Position numbers and translations under genes: made by a program
The notes under the pieces: generated by a model
Told to the model about the DNA's origin: nothing
Seen by the model: only the letters and a program-made list of their open reading frames with translations
The model's database searches: none
Part shown: positions 22,333 to 34,314 of the stretch, one piece after another
Numbering within the stretch: position 1 is the stretch's first letter
Layout: every line of letters starts with the position of its first letter
Source: Ahaetulla prasina
Lineage: Eukaryota; Chordata; Lepidosauria; Squamata; Colubridae
DNA: 64,000 nt
Assembly (NCBI RefSeq): GCF_028640845.1
Contig: NC_080540.1
Coordinates: forward strand, 170,325,752-170,389,751
Direction of reading: 5' to 3'

Positions 22333-22369
22333 CTGTTCTAGAGCCATGTCATTAATGGCTCTAGAACAG
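22333..22369. other. Perfect 15-bp inverted repeat (hairpin)
   Basis: CTGTTCTAGAGCCAT (22333-22347) and its exact complement ATGGCTCTAGAACAG (22355-22369) enclose the 7-base loop GTCATTA. No surrounding repeat family is recognised. It is not followed by a T-run, so it does not look like a terminator of a small RNA gene. Confidence 0.8.
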
Positions 22370-23384
22370 AAGCACCCGAGCTCACAGAATAGTTCACTCT
22401 AACACATGATGGCTAGAGGTCTGTAGGTGACTTGTCACCACGCATCTCAAGATTTACATCTGGAAGACAGGAATTGGGCCAGCTTCATTACATTTGAAAG
22501 TTTCCAAATGGGTAATTTTCTGGGGTGGATTGGTTTCTGCAGCCTATACAAGTTGTCACAAAGATGCAGCTGAAGCCTCCTAGCAGTGATTCTCACATGA
22601 GCAGCCATATTGCCAATTCTTACATCTCACATCATTTCTATTAGTTTTCTATCTCCCCAGAAAGTGACTACCCTCAATATTACCTATGCCCCCTGTGATT
22701 CAGCAGAGATTTGAACTGGAACTTTTCTGGACTGAAGCTGACCCTATACCACAATAATTCTTACTTATCCCCCACCCCAAATTTAGAAGGCTGTATTAGA
22801 TAATTTATTTGGGGGGTGGGGTGTACAGCAGCAGTAAATTCTTGTGTTCAAAAAAAAAAGGTCCTTCAAACTCATGTTTTGTGATGACTTTAAGCAGTGG
22901 CTCCTTAATTCCATCTCGTTCAGATCAATTATTAACTCAAGAGCAATTGCTCATTAGGTCTGTATGAACAATTCACTGATCAACATACCTAAAGCAGCTG
23001 GTAAAAAAGGCCTCCGTGATCAAAAACTGGGGGTGCTAAATCTGCTTCTCCATACAGGAAAGAGCGGATGTTGGATGCTGTTAAATGGTTTTAAGCATTT
23101 GATTGCTCTAAGCATGGGATCACTTGGGTAATTCACAGGCACAAAAATGACCCCAGACACATATTGAAGATGATTGAAGCCAGAGATTGCTTTTTCAAGA
23201 GATCTTTTCAAAAACTAGACTTTCTCATTCCTTAGAAACCTTGGCTTGCAGCAGTACATGTTGTTTGAAAAAAGAGGCACCTGACCTTAAACTGTGTGTG
23301 GGTCTTTTAAATTGCACATGTCTGGTATGATTAGACATACAGCAAACAAGGACATAAAAAAGGAAAGAAAAATCCTCAAAGCTG

Positions 23385-23407
23385 TTGTGTGTGTGTGTGT
23401 GTGTGTA
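23385..23407. repeat. (GT)n microsatellite
   Basis: About eleven GT units within otherwise unassigned intergenic DNA. Confidence 0.9.
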
Positions 23408-26400
23408 TGTGTATGGAGCTGCCACTCTAAAACTTGCCTGATTCCTTTTTTCCTTCATCATCTGAAGGAGATGGGGAAGTGCATTCTTATAACAATTCTG
23501 CAAGAGATTGTTAAACTAGAAAAAAATTATTCAAGTTAGCACCCTGAATGGAGGAGAAATCCGAAGAAAATCTTTCACCAGTCTGAATCCAACACTAAAT
23601 CAGAGTTCACCAACCCAAGGTATTGCTATTTGATGCTCTCAGTTGATTGAACTGGAGCAGATATTACAGGGTTGAGACTTCACTTTTGGAAGGGTCTTTG
23701 CTGTGGAACACCGAGCTAACTATTGTAGTATTTCATTGGTGAAAAACTATAACCTTCCAAATGTTGCAACTCCATCCTCACGCTGCTTAGAGAAAACAGA
23801 AATTGGGTCCCAGTGAATCTAACATTTACTGAACCAGATTTATCCATCTGCAGCATTAAAAAACAAACCAACCAACCCTTGACCAGTCACAAGTATGCCC
23901 TGAAAAGGAGACAGCACAGTGCAATTACAGTTTCATCAGCCAGCTTTATGGCATCAAAGCAGTATCAGATGAAGCAACAGGAGAAAACAGGATTGGAGAA
24001 AAGTGAATACTCTTCAGATTAAACAGGCTGGTAACGTGGCTGGAATATATTATTTGGCCACGTTATTTTAACTGAAACATCAAAAGGATAGAATGCACAT
24101 AGGCCAGATAAGCACATCAGTTCAACACAGATTCATTCAGGAGCATACAGTTAGCCAGGTTATTACTGGACATAAGGATGTTAAATTGTTGGGTAACAAA
24201 GTGTCTGTAGACAAATGACCAAGCTCAGAGAGCACCAGGAACACTATAGTTCGACCTTGATTCTCTTCTATTAAAATTGTTGAAATGCTGGGAATCTCCC
24301 ATTTAAAAGACTATAATGAGCTCAATGTGGAATTATTTATTAATTAAATTTATATGCTACCCATCTTCCCAATAAGGCAACTCTGGGTGGCTTATTGTCT
24401 TCGGTGCTAAAATTGCAAAGTGGTATAGATTACCAATTGTCTTGAATAGGGCATTTGGCTCTGCACCTATTACACTTTGACTGAAGCAATGATACTACCT
24501 ACCAATTTTCAGTTATGACATATAAAGGCACACAAATGGTATTCAGTTGGCACCAGAAAACCTATCAGACTGCCTTCACAATTACAGACTTAAGACAGCC
24601 ACTAAAATTATTAAGGGAGGTCCCTTTCTATATATTTTTAGAAGTAGTAACGATCCCGATCATACTCAGCACATGAGAGGAACAAATTATCCAGAGACAC
24701 CACTTTCCATTGTGACTTAGGGGTTAGGGCTCCCATAAAACTCTGCTAAATATATTTAGATTTTATTTAACACCATGTATCCTACCATTCTCTGGAACAC
24801 TCTAAATTAAAGGATGTGACCTAAAAACATTGGAGGACACCAAACCATCTTATGCTTTCCACTTATGAGAATGCTCTTCAAAGATAATAATGACTGTCAT
24901 TATATGAGGTGTAGCCTAACCTCTTTGGAAACCACACATTTAGAGAAAGACATTGAATTTTATGAATTAAGTTATAAATGGATATTTTGGATTACAACCC
25001 CCACAAATAGCAAAGACAAATGATTACAGCTGATGTATTGAAGAGTTGTGCATGACCTACCTTAACTCTTAAATAAATGGATCCAAAGATTGCACCAAGC
25101 TCATGGGATCACCATAGTTCATACAGATTTTGATTAGTTGGGAATGCTACCATTGAAGTTTGGGTGCCGAGCAATAAAGCATAACTATAGGATTATTTTG
25201 TTTTATTGGTGATACTACTTAGCTATCTAATTCCAAAAAAACAAACCAGATAGATGGGGGTTCTGCAAATGGTTCTATAAAAGGGGTTAGGCCTTTGATC
25301 ACATAGTTGTGATTATCACCTTTATTATTATTATTTTTTAAAAAATCCCCTGGCATGGTTTGAGCTGCTTAGTGTTTAGATAAGATCTTATCAGGATATC
25401 CCAGGCCATGGAAGTCCAGAAACTATCCTGCAAAAAAATAGTGACAAATCACTCCCATATTGTAGCTCAAAAAATTGTATAGAGGTGTATTTGTTAGAGC
25501 AAAACTCAACTCAAGGGAGCCTTTAAAAAAATAACCTGTTTTTGAACACAGGAAACATTCATATTAAATGGGTAGAACAGATGGAACTGTGATCTCTCCT
25601 CTCTAATAACCATAACTCTTGAAAGCTTCAGGCTTCTTACTTGCTCTTCAAATCTTTTAATTGGGGACACTGGGGTCTGTACCTAGGGATGATCCACATG
25701 CAGAGCTGGTAAATTGCCCCTAAGCTGTTTTTTGTTTTTTGTTTTGTTTTTAATCATGGGCTTTCCTAAAGGTGATTGACTTCTCATTTGAGACATTTTA
25801 GAAACCTCCCTGAAGGCACTAGTCATGGTTTGTGTCCTGTTTCTAGCCACAGCAAGAAATGGAGGCTTGCCTTCTGGGGGACAACAGATCCACCATAACC
25901 TTCATAAATCTTTCAGTTGTACCCTTCTAGTTTTTTGTGTTATCAAAAAAGAAATTGCCGTCTCCGCACATTTTCCCGACCCTGTGCCAGTTCACAGAGG
26001 AATCATCTTCTGACAATGTTTGCTGCAGTAATCGTGGCAGGTATTGAATATTCGCAATCCTCTACCGTCTCTTCCCATCCTCTCTTTTGTCAGCAGCACT
26101 AGATGTGAATGGAGAGAGTGAACACGCAACAGCAACAGAAAGGGCTATTAATGTGCCTCACAAAACTGAGGTCCAAGTCCCGATTTGTATTCAAAAGCTG
26201 AGAACAGCAGCAAGCAGCTTCTTGCATGCTGATGATCTCTGAGCCTTCTGGTCACATGGCCACCGCATCTTGCTTAGCCTGCAGCACCCCAAATATTCAG
26301 AGGCTGCTAACACGTTGGGAAAATGAGAAAGCAATTAACAAGTAGCAGACAATGTCACCTATAGATGCCTTATGCCTGAGCTCCGATGGATGGGAGAAAC

Positions 26401-26989
26401 AAAAGCATGTCCTGGTAAACAAAACTACATATTTCATGAATCTATGGATGGAAGAGCACAAAACTAGTAAAATTTTGATATATTTTTTTATCCCATCCCT
26501 CCGTTTATATTTTGAAGAATCAAGTTTCTACTCTTGTGGCTTACCACTTTTTTGATCATTTTTCCACAGCTGCCTTTTTTTTCCAAAAAATAAAATAAAA
26601 TAAAATAAAACCATGTAACATATACAAGATACATTTGGGAAGACCAATAGGCTGGACAAGAAGTTGATGCTTCATTGATATGTCCATGCTTAATTCCTGT
26701 GTGATGTTGGACTTTATGTTCCAAATTGTTGAGGACAATGATGATCTTTTTAGGAGTGATTTCAGGTCAGTCCGGGACTATCCAACTCTTAATGAAACAT
26801 GGCAATGATAGCCTTTCCAACCTAATGGAAATGGTGACAAATATTGGCTATGTAGTGCCATCCAGAAGTGTTTGCTAGAACTTCCATAAGTCAGCCTATG
26901 GGGATAATGGTTCAGGGCTTGTTGTCAGCATTAAGTGGGGAAGATTATTTTAAGAAGAAAAAGACAAAGAAAGTGTAATAGAAGAACTG

Positions 26990-27598
26990 TGTTGTGTCTG
27001 CGGGCCCCGAACCTGGCCTCTGGCAGAGAGTGACTCAGAGAGTGAGGGGGAAGAGCCGACAGGGCTTCCCTCTGCAGGATCTTCCTCTCTGGCTCAGCTC
27101 CAGGTTCCAGAGGCAGGCCAGGTGGAGGAGGAGGAGCTGACACGGCCTCTTTCCCCTGACCCCGCCTTCTCCCTGGCAACGCCCCTAGAGCCAGCTGAGG
27201 AGGATCAATCTTGGCTAGATGCAAGGCAGCGATGCCGAGGGAAACGTGTGCAGCAAAGGAAAGGGGGGGGCTGGCCCAGGGAGTGCTGAGTCACGGAGCC
27301 ACACCCCACAAGGTATAAAAGTGGGTGGAGCTGCCATTGGGCTTCATGATGGACAAAAACTGACTTTTGGAAACTTTGGCTGCTTTATTGCGAGACTAAG
27401 GAATTGGCTTCTGGATTTCTGTTTATTTCTGAACTCTGGGTTGCTCCAGCAACGGACCACAGTTGGACTGAGAAATAGGAGGACTTGGCAGGCAATCGCA
27501 GGTTTGTTGCCAGAACTGATATCTGTAGTAGGAATAAATTACTGGCAAATATAGTCAGCTCACGTGTCTTTTGGGTTGTGGTTGAGGGGGACAGAACA
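26990..27598 (+). mobile_element. Solo LTR, copy A (609 bp, 5-bp target duplication)
   Basis: The ends are TGTTGTGTCTG and GGGACAGAACA, flanked by AACTG at 26985-26989 and 27599-27603. Orientation comes from TGAGTCACGGAGCCACACC followed by a TATAAAAG box near 27314 and AATAAA near 27535. The part before the TATA box is open from the LTR start for about 300 bp. It is very acidic (DSESEGEEP), then ends SWLDARQRCRGKRVQQRKGG before a stop. The TGAGTCA is an AP-1 consensus. No internal retroelement genes remain. Class (gypsy-like or ERV) is unresolved. Confidence 0.85.
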
Positions 27599-27636
27599 AA
27601 CTGGCATATTTTCTACTTCTTGCTAATGTCCCTATA

Positions 27637-28260
27637 TGTTGTGTCCCACCCCCACTCCGACGAATGAGTCAAGGAAGTCCGTAACAAACTTGGCAACGAA
27701 GCAGCTTGCCAAGTTCCTTCAAGGTTTATCAGGGCAGGCAGGAGTCCAAGTTGTGACTTCAGCGATAGGGTCCGGTATCAGCAAACTAGATAAGACTTTG
27801 CTTGACTCAAGGTTGGAATGCCAAAAGCAGGTCCTTTATATAAGCTGTGGGGTGTGGCTCCATGACTCAACATTTATCCAGGCCTGCCCCACCCTTCCTT
27901 CTGCTGGCGTCGCCTCTCAGATCTCCGGAAGCGTGGGTCCACCCATTGTGAAGTGTCTTCAGCTGGATCTGCTGTCAGTGTCTGGGAAAGGGAGGGGTCA
28001 GAGGGAGTAGGCCCGAGTAATTCCAGCACCTGGCTGGCTTCCTGCTCTGAAGGCTGAGCCAAAGGAACACACGCTGTATGAGTAAGGTTTATTGAGCTAC
28101 CCTTTCACTCCTGGAATCCTGGCCGGGGATGGGGCCAGGGCCGGGGGCTGGAGGCATGACAGGCCGTTCATCTTCATTATCAGACTCAGAGTCTGATAAA
28201 AGACCCGGTTGGAGACGGGAGGGGCCCGGCTGAGGAGAGGAGGGAGGACGAGTCACAACA
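27637..28260 (-). mobile_element. Solo LTR, copy B, reverse orientation (624 bp, 5-bp target duplication)
   Basis: On the - strand it starts TGTTGTGACTCG and ends GGGACACAACA. It is flanked by CTATA at 27632-27636 and 28261-28265. It shares with copy A the block TGAGTCATGGAGCCACACC, a TATATAAAGG box just after it, and the coding-like motif WVDPRFRRSERRRQQKEG before the TATA. An acidic DSESDNEDE segment lies further up. About 38 bp beginning ATAAACCTTACTC are inserted between two GCTCA repeats within it. It lies only 38 bp from copy A. Confidence 0.87.
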
Positions 28261-28356
28261 CTATAGGGATAAATGTGCCTTTCAGAGTTCCTATCTAAGG
28301 TAATATAAATTTCTCCCTATGCTGACTATAACTTTTGGGGCTTTTTATCTTCATAC

Positions 28357-28660
28357 CAGGAGTGAAATCAGCAAGTTCTGACAGGTTCTGGAGAACCAGT
28401 AGCGGAAATTTTGAGCAGTTTAGAGAACCAGCAAATACCACCTCTGGCTGGCCCCAGAGTGGGGTGGGAATGGAGATTCTGCAATATCCTTCCCCCAGGA
28501 GTGGGGAGGGAATGGGGATTTTGTGCTATCCTTACCCTGGAATGAGGTGGGAATTGATATTTTGCAGTATCCTTCCCCTGCCACGCCCACCAAGCCACAC
28601 CACGCCCACCAAGCCATGCCCACAGAACCGGTAGTAAAAAAAATTTGGATTTCACCACTG
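28357..28660. mobile_element. hAT-type non-autonomous element, 304 bp, perfect 8-bp duplication
   Basis: Flanked by CTTCATAC at 28349-28356 and 28661-28668. The ends are CAGGAGTGAAATC and GGATTTCACCACTG. It carries about three copies of the 41-bp internal unit (GTATCCTTCCCC in this orientation) and CCACGCCCACCAAGCC repeats. Confidence 0.93.
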
Positions 28661-28939
28661 CTTCATACCAAAAGATTGTTTCTAACACTTTGTTCGAATA
28701 GTCCACGTAAACAAAACTATGCTGAAATGAAAACATCTTTTCTTTGTGTAAGCATTTTGGTTTACTTTCCTGTCTCTTTCCTATTAAAAAAAAATCTCAT
28801 ATTTAAGGCTGGGGGGCTACCTGGATTGCTTGGTTCTATGTTTAGAAATGCATCCCTTCAGATGAAGCCAACATCTATCGGCTCACCCTACTGTCACCAA
28901 TAGCACTCACTCTAACCTAGTGGGCCATTTGGAGCTTCA

Positions 28940-29240
28940 GCAACTGTTCTTGAAATAATGAAAGCCAAGTTCAGGTGGGTCAGTGGAGTCCTCAGTGGTT
29001 TCTGGGCTTGGTTGTTTTATTGCAGATGTTTCATTACCCAACTAGGTAACATCATCAGTGATAGAAAGAAGTGGGCATCGCTCTGTATTTATATACAATG
29101 GTTTGCCCTGTTAGTGGAGAGGAACAAGTCATAAATCCCCCTTGCCTGCAAGCAGTGGCTTTGCACAGGCACGGTTGAAGCATTTCTGCTCTGCTGAAAA
29201 GTGACCCAAGAGGATGGAGGAAAATAAATCTTTGCAAGCT
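28940..29240 (-). mobile_element. Penelope-like element terminal fragment
   Basis: On the - strand the line CACTGATGATGTTACC, TAGTTGGGTAATGAAAC, then CAACCAAGCCCAGAAACCAC is a recurring Penelope terminal sequence of reptiles. Related fragments occur at 31255-31530 and 57470-57610. No coding part remains. The hammerhead-like core is listed separately. Confidence 0.6.
29025..29060 (-). ncRNA. Hammerhead-ribozyme-like core in Penelope terminal repeat
   Basis: The - strand reads CTGATGA, then a stem II of GTTACC and GGTAAT around a TAGTT loop, then GAAAC followed by ATC. CUGANGA and GAAA are the invariant hammerhead core, and Penelope-like elements are known to carry minimal hammerheads with very short stem III. 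Here the cleavage triplet would be AUC. Activity is unproven; the motif, not the function, is what is seen. Confidence 0.5.
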
Positions 29241-29251
29241 TTGATGGTGGT

Positions 29252-29345
29252 GAATAGAATAGAATAGAATAGAATAGAATAGAATAGAATAGAATAGAAT
29301 AGAATAGAATAGAATAGAATAGAATAACAGAGTTGGAAGGGACGG
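29252..29345 (-). repeat. (GAATA)n microsatellite with CR1 tail scrap
   Basis: About 15 perfect GAATA units (29252-29327) abut ACAGAGTTGGAAGGGAC, the last 17 or so bases of a CR1 3' end in reverse. This is the footprint of a very short CR1 insertion whose tail grew into a microsatellite. 29346-30259 shows nothing else that I recognise. Confidence 0.85.
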
Positions 29346-30267
29346 ATGATTTATGATGTCTGAGAAATGGGACAGAGGATGTACAGGACAAATGAACAAA
29401 CAGCAACACTTGCAAAGGAGGAATAACCCAGCAGCATCACACAATAAAATATCCTGAGGACAAATGTGCATCAACAGTGGACTGCAAACACAAACACTCT
29501 TACATGGGAAAAAAAAAAAGGAACCGTGGGGTTGTTTGTGGGGTTGTAAGGCAGCTGATGAGAAGGAGAGCAGTTCAGTTTCAGTGATGAAACAGTGTCT
29601 GACTGGCTGTTCTACCATTATTCAACTGAACCATATTTCACATTGGACTGACCATTCATCATTTAAAAGGGAGCCTTCTGAAGTGTTCACAGCGACTTTT
29701 TTTCCCATCATCCTGAATAGTTTAGTATCCTTTGCAAACTTTCTCTAAGCCAAAATAGTTTATGAATAAATGAAAGGGGATTGGTTTCCACACAGCTCTT
29801 TGAAAAAACCCACTTCTTTTCCTCCAGTTAAAAAATCCATTTACTCCTACTCTTTGCTCTCTGTTTTTGAACCTGTCAGCAATCCATAAAAGGACAGACA
29901 AGTCCACTTTTTCCACAGGTGGTTTATTCAAAAATGTTTTGGTGGGGCACATTTTGAAAATCCATGCATCGTTTGCAAAACCAGTCTTGATTTCTCTTCT
30001 ATTGGGTGGGCAACTCAGAAACCAGGGTGTTACATGCATTCCACCTTCAACTTGTCTGTTCAGTGATAAGTCCTATTGATTGCATTGGCACCTATAGCCA
30101 GATAAATAAATGTGGTTTTGCAACCCTGCTGGACTGAGACAAGTGACCTAGTGACCAGTGTACTCTTTTTCCCCCACTGCATGATCAATAGAAATGGAAT
30201 GTAGTTCATCTCCCACTATTTAAAATAAAATTGCTTCATTTACATAAGATATGAAGATCATATGGTG

Positions 30268-30561
30268 CAGTGGTGGGTTTCAATTTTTTTTACTACTGGT
30301 TCTGTGGGCGTGGCTTGGCACGTGTGGCCTGGCTTGGTGGGTGTGGCAGGGGAAGCATACTGTAAAATCTCCATTTCCACCCCAATCCAGGGGAAGGTTA
30401 CTGCAAAATCCCCATTTCCTCCCGATCAGCTGGGATTGGGGAGGCAGAGAATAGATGGAGGCAGGGCCAGTCAGAATTTTTACTACCGGTTCTCCGAGCT
30501 ACTCAAAATTTTTGCTACTGGTTCTCCAGAACTGGTCAAAACCTGCTGAAACCCACCTCTG
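30268..30561. mobile_element. hAT-type non-autonomous element, 294 bp, perfect 8-bp duplication
   Basis: Flanked by ATATGGTG at 30260-30267 and 30562-30569. The termini CAGTGGTGGGTTTCA and TGAAACCCACCTCTG are inverted repeats with one mismatch. The interior runs ACTACTGGTTCTGTGGGCGT, GGCTTGGTGGGTGTGGC, two 41-bp units, then CTACTGGTTCTCCAGAACTG. It is the clearest complete copy of the family in this window. Confidence 0.95.
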
Positions 30562-31254
30562 ATATGGTGCAACGCTTTATGGCTATAAAATTATTATCAG
30601 CCCCCAGGGCAGGACTCCTTCTAGGTTAGAAGGCATCTTCATTCATCAACCATACATGCAGCAGGAAGCCATACCTAATTTTAACAAGAATACAAATCAT
30701 TTCAATTGACCCTTGACTTTGTGAGTAAAACCCTGTCAAAATTTCCTGCGTAAGAACCTGTCTCATATCAGAACTATTTGTTTGGCTACTCGTATACTTT
30801 GTACATGATAGCAAAGTTTTGACAGAATCTTTCCCCCACTCTTTCACTGAGACATTAGTCCTTAAAAAAAAAAGGAACAGCGCCTTTGGCCCTTTGCTTA
30901 GCATAATTCTCTGGGATAGAACAACAGGTAATTCTGCCTTCTTTCCATGTTAGAGGTTCCCTGAAGACCATCCTTCCATGCATCTAGGTTTCTATTTTAA
31001 TCCCCCCAAGTAGCCCTCATAAATATCCATGTTAAGATCTTGAAAGGAAGTGGTGAGATATTCTCAGTGTTATGAAGAACTGATCCATGTGAATTAGCCT
31101 CCCCTTGGCAGGATGACTCTACAAACAATGGGAAACTCAGGATAGACACAGTGAATCACTTCTTCATACCACTCACAGTCAAACTAGGATGCAGGAATGG
31201 AGGCCAATTTCGGCAATAAAAGGGACTCCTACAAGTGCATGGAGAATAAGGATA

Positions 31255-31530
31255 TCAATAAAGGAAAATATTTGTAGCTCAGGATTGAAATGAGGGGTCC
31301 TTGGTGCTCTCAGAGTTTGCTTGTTTTCTTGCATTATCCTATTTAGTTAACATCATCAGTGCTAATAAGGAGTGCTGTTTGCTGTCAATTTATATTTTGT
31401 GTCTTGCCTTGCCCGTCTATGTGGGTGGGGCAGTCTTAGAGATTCTTTATTTGGGCTGTTTACTGATGGTTCTTCGGCAGTTTCTTGATTTGGGGTATTG
31501 CTTATTTGATATCAAAACTCCATAGTCAAG
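31255..31530 (-). mobile_element. Penelope-like element terminal fragment, hammerhead core broken
   Basis: The - strand contains CACTGATGATGTTAACT and then AATAGGATAAT, but the GAAAC half is deleted. Surrounding sequence (GAGGGGTCCTTGGTGCTCTC on +) matches the fragment at 57470. Confidence 0.55.
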
Positions 31531-31634
31531 ATAAGCTACTAACTGTCAGCAGTATCAGTAGCAGCATGTTTAAAAACACAAAGAAGATGAACTATTGGCT
31601 ACATTGCCTGGGATGTTGAGAGTTATAATTCAGG

Positions 31635-31850
31635 CACCATTTATTTATTTTGTCAAGTACATATTAGGTAATATATATAAGTATAAGCATGAATTGAATA
31701 CATAAAATGAATATAATTAAAGGGAACATTAGGACAGGAACGGTAGGCAGGCTGGTGCTTTTATGCACGTCCTTTAGAGACCTCTTAGGAATGGGGTGAG
31801 GTCAACAGTAGATAGTACTAGTTTAAAATTTTGGGGGTTTTGGGATGAGA
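31635..31850 (-). mobile_element. LINE 3' end, reverse (same family as 43430-44192)
   Basis: It reads GGACAGGAACGGTAGGCAGG, TTTTATGCACG and CCTCTTAGGAATGGGGTGAG. This is the complement of the 3' end of the LINE at 43430-44192. It is truncated to the tail. Confidence 0.7.
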
Positions 31851-32468
31851 CCATCTAGCTGAAAGGAAAACAGAAAGGCTAAACAAAAGAAGACATTACA
31901 GCTCTATTCGCTGACCCATATTTTGTGTCATATTCAACTGCCAGGCGCCATCTACAAATTTGTTAATTATCTTTGAATTTGCCAATGCTATGGCTTAGTT
32001 GTTTTCAGCTCAGGATGCAAAAAGCATAACTCCAAGCAGCATCTTTCTTCCGTCCCCCTAAAGTTGATGGAGTCCAATATTGAGACCTCTTTGTACTTCT
32101 GGAAAATTTAAGGGGTGAAATCCATATTTGAACAATGAAGATTGTTAAAGCACTTGTTTCATCATTCAAATTTCCTCAAAGAGGACCTGGTTTCACCCAC
32201 TCTGGTCAACAAATGTTATACAAAGCTTGGTGTAGTCCTTGACATAAGAGGAAGTTGCATATTTTTGACTTGGCCAAAACATTAGATATTGTTAGTTTAT
32301 AACTGTTGTTAAAATGGTAAATAAGACTGGGGATCCCTGCTTCCTCTCTGGCTCATTCCTCCTATTGTCCTTCATTAGAATTTCTGAGCTGGTCCTATCC
32401 TTATGTCCCACTGAAGCAGATGACTCAAGGGACAGTAGGGTTTGGTGATGAGTGCTAGTGTTGTTGTA

Positions 32469-32880
32469 CAGGTAGTCCTCAACTTACGACCACAATGGAG
32501 ACTAGAATTTACATTGTTAAGCAAGGTAGTTGTTAAGTGAGTCACACCCAATTTTATGACCTTTTTTGGGGGAGGGCATGATTGTTAAATGAATCACTGC
32601 AGTTGTTCAGTGAATCAACCCTAACGCTAACCAATTACTTTGCTTGCCAGAAGCCATCTCGGAAAGTTGTAAATGACAATTACATGATCCCAGGATGTTG
32701 CAATCACTGTTAAATAGATGCGGGATGCCAAGCAACCACAATTTGATCACATGACCATGGAGATGCTGCGTTAATTGTAAGTGTGAAGACTGGCTGTAAG
32801 TGATATTTTTCAGTGCTGCTGTGTCTATTTTGGATGGTCAATAAATGAACGATTGTAAGTCAAGGACCGCCGGGAGTTCT
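32469..32880. mobile_element. Inverted-repeat DNA element (about 410 bp)
   Basis: It begins CAGGTAGTCCTCAACTTACG and ends ATTGTAAGTCAAGGACCGCC, so the ends are imperfect inverted repeats. The longer element at 41642-42528 and the scrap at 12775 share these ends. A TA precedes the left end, compatible with a Tc1/mariner-type duplication, but the right flank is not clear. 32880-34306 shows nothing that I recognise. Confidence 0.6.
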
Positions 32881-34314
32881 CAAACTATCCATTTTCCGAT
32901 GCAGTGGAAAACCAGACTCCAGAACAACCCCTGAAGACAGATTCAACTGGCAACCCATTAAGCTTTTGTATATGGAGTGGAAAAAAAGCACCTTTTGTTC
33001 TTCGCATTAGGTATTAAGATGTCCTGACCTAGCTCACCCTCCCATTCCCCATCAATAACGAGACACGTTGCAATTCCTGGAAAGTATCACACCTATTTCT
33101 TTCAGAGGGAAGACAAAAAAACCCAGAACCTCCACTTACAGCGAATTGTGCTTCTCTCTCTGGTCTTCTTTTCCCCTCCTCTTGCACACACTTACCCTCC
33201 ATGCCTACCAATATTTCTAGTGCTAAAAATTGGTTCCCAGAACCAAAGCATGCACTTCAAAAAGGCCAGAGTCCTTCCAGCGATAACATTCAAAAGCATG
33301 CAGAGAGGAAAAGTTAATGAAGGTGAGCTACAAACGCTGCCTAGACCTGCTGCTGGGTCCCGTTAAAAAGACACCTGTGCCTTTTGCTGTTCCAGAGCTT
33401 CTTGTTGTCAGATGGACGGCATACATCTATTGTTTAAGGCTCATGCATATTAAAAGCATGAACAAGGTCAACAAAATATCAGGCTTGCTTGAATGGCTTG
33501 TAGCAAAACCACTTCTTTTTGCTGCCTTTTATTCATTGCTCCTTGGCGCTCTGGAATACGTGAGGGAGAGGATGGGAGAGGGAGGAAATCGAATTTGGTC
33601 AGGAAGCAAGTACGGAAAGTACAATTGGTTAAACTAGCCCAACCTATTCACTTGCCTGGATCCAAATGATTTTCCTTAATTTCCTCAGAGAAATCTCTGG
33701 TTTGTCTGTTGGTGTTACAATGGAAGCCATATTTGATCTACAGAACAAGGAAATAGCCTGAGTGCTTGATACTATAACTCCTGAGCATTCCCTTCCCCAT
33801 GGAAAAACTCAATAGGTATTTGGTGCTCCAGAGAGCGGACAATAATGAAACAAATAGATGGAAGGATGGAATATAAATGGAGCAACTCTTGAGACATATG
33901 GATTGATCATGGAGTGGGCCTCTTTCTAGGCTTCTTTGAAATCTTATTCTGTGGCAGTGGGAACAGTAAATAAGATCTTCTCTGCCGCTTTTGAGTCTGC
34001 ACAGAATAGAACTGACGTGTTTTTTGATACTGATAGTAAAATCTGGCTCCAGGCTTTTGCCCTGGAATGCACAGATCCCAATTAAGCAAACCGGGATAGA
34101 AAGATAATTTAATTGCAATTTATTCAGAACATTCTGATAAAAAAAAAGATGTTCTCATGCAAAGAAGGAACCCCAGGCATGAAACTGCACTTTTTTTATG
34201 GCAAGTGCATCAAAGGAAAATACAAAAGAAAAGTTAATTAGGTAGGACAAAAACGTCCTGCCTCTTTTCATAGGATGTCACTTGTATGAAGTTAAACACC
34301 TTACGTATTTATAC

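Larger units (their letters stand above)
20791..26984. other. Intergenic DNA, mostly unassigned
   Basis: The stretch contains a perfect hairpin at 22333-22369, a short GT repeat at 23385 and a LINE-tail scrap near 24335-24405 (GGCAACTCTGGGTGGC). Otherwise I recognise no gene, RNA or repeat. It looks less repeat-dense than what follows, so regulatory elements are possible but not visible. Confidence 0.6.

Noticed and set aside
26931..27224. Minus-strand 97-codon Pro-rich frame
   Set aside because: It is antisense to solo LTR copy A and crosses its left boundary.
29055..29618. Minus-strand 187-codon frame
   Set aside because: It runs through the (GAATA)n microsatellite (FYSILFYSI) and a Penelope fragment, with no domain.
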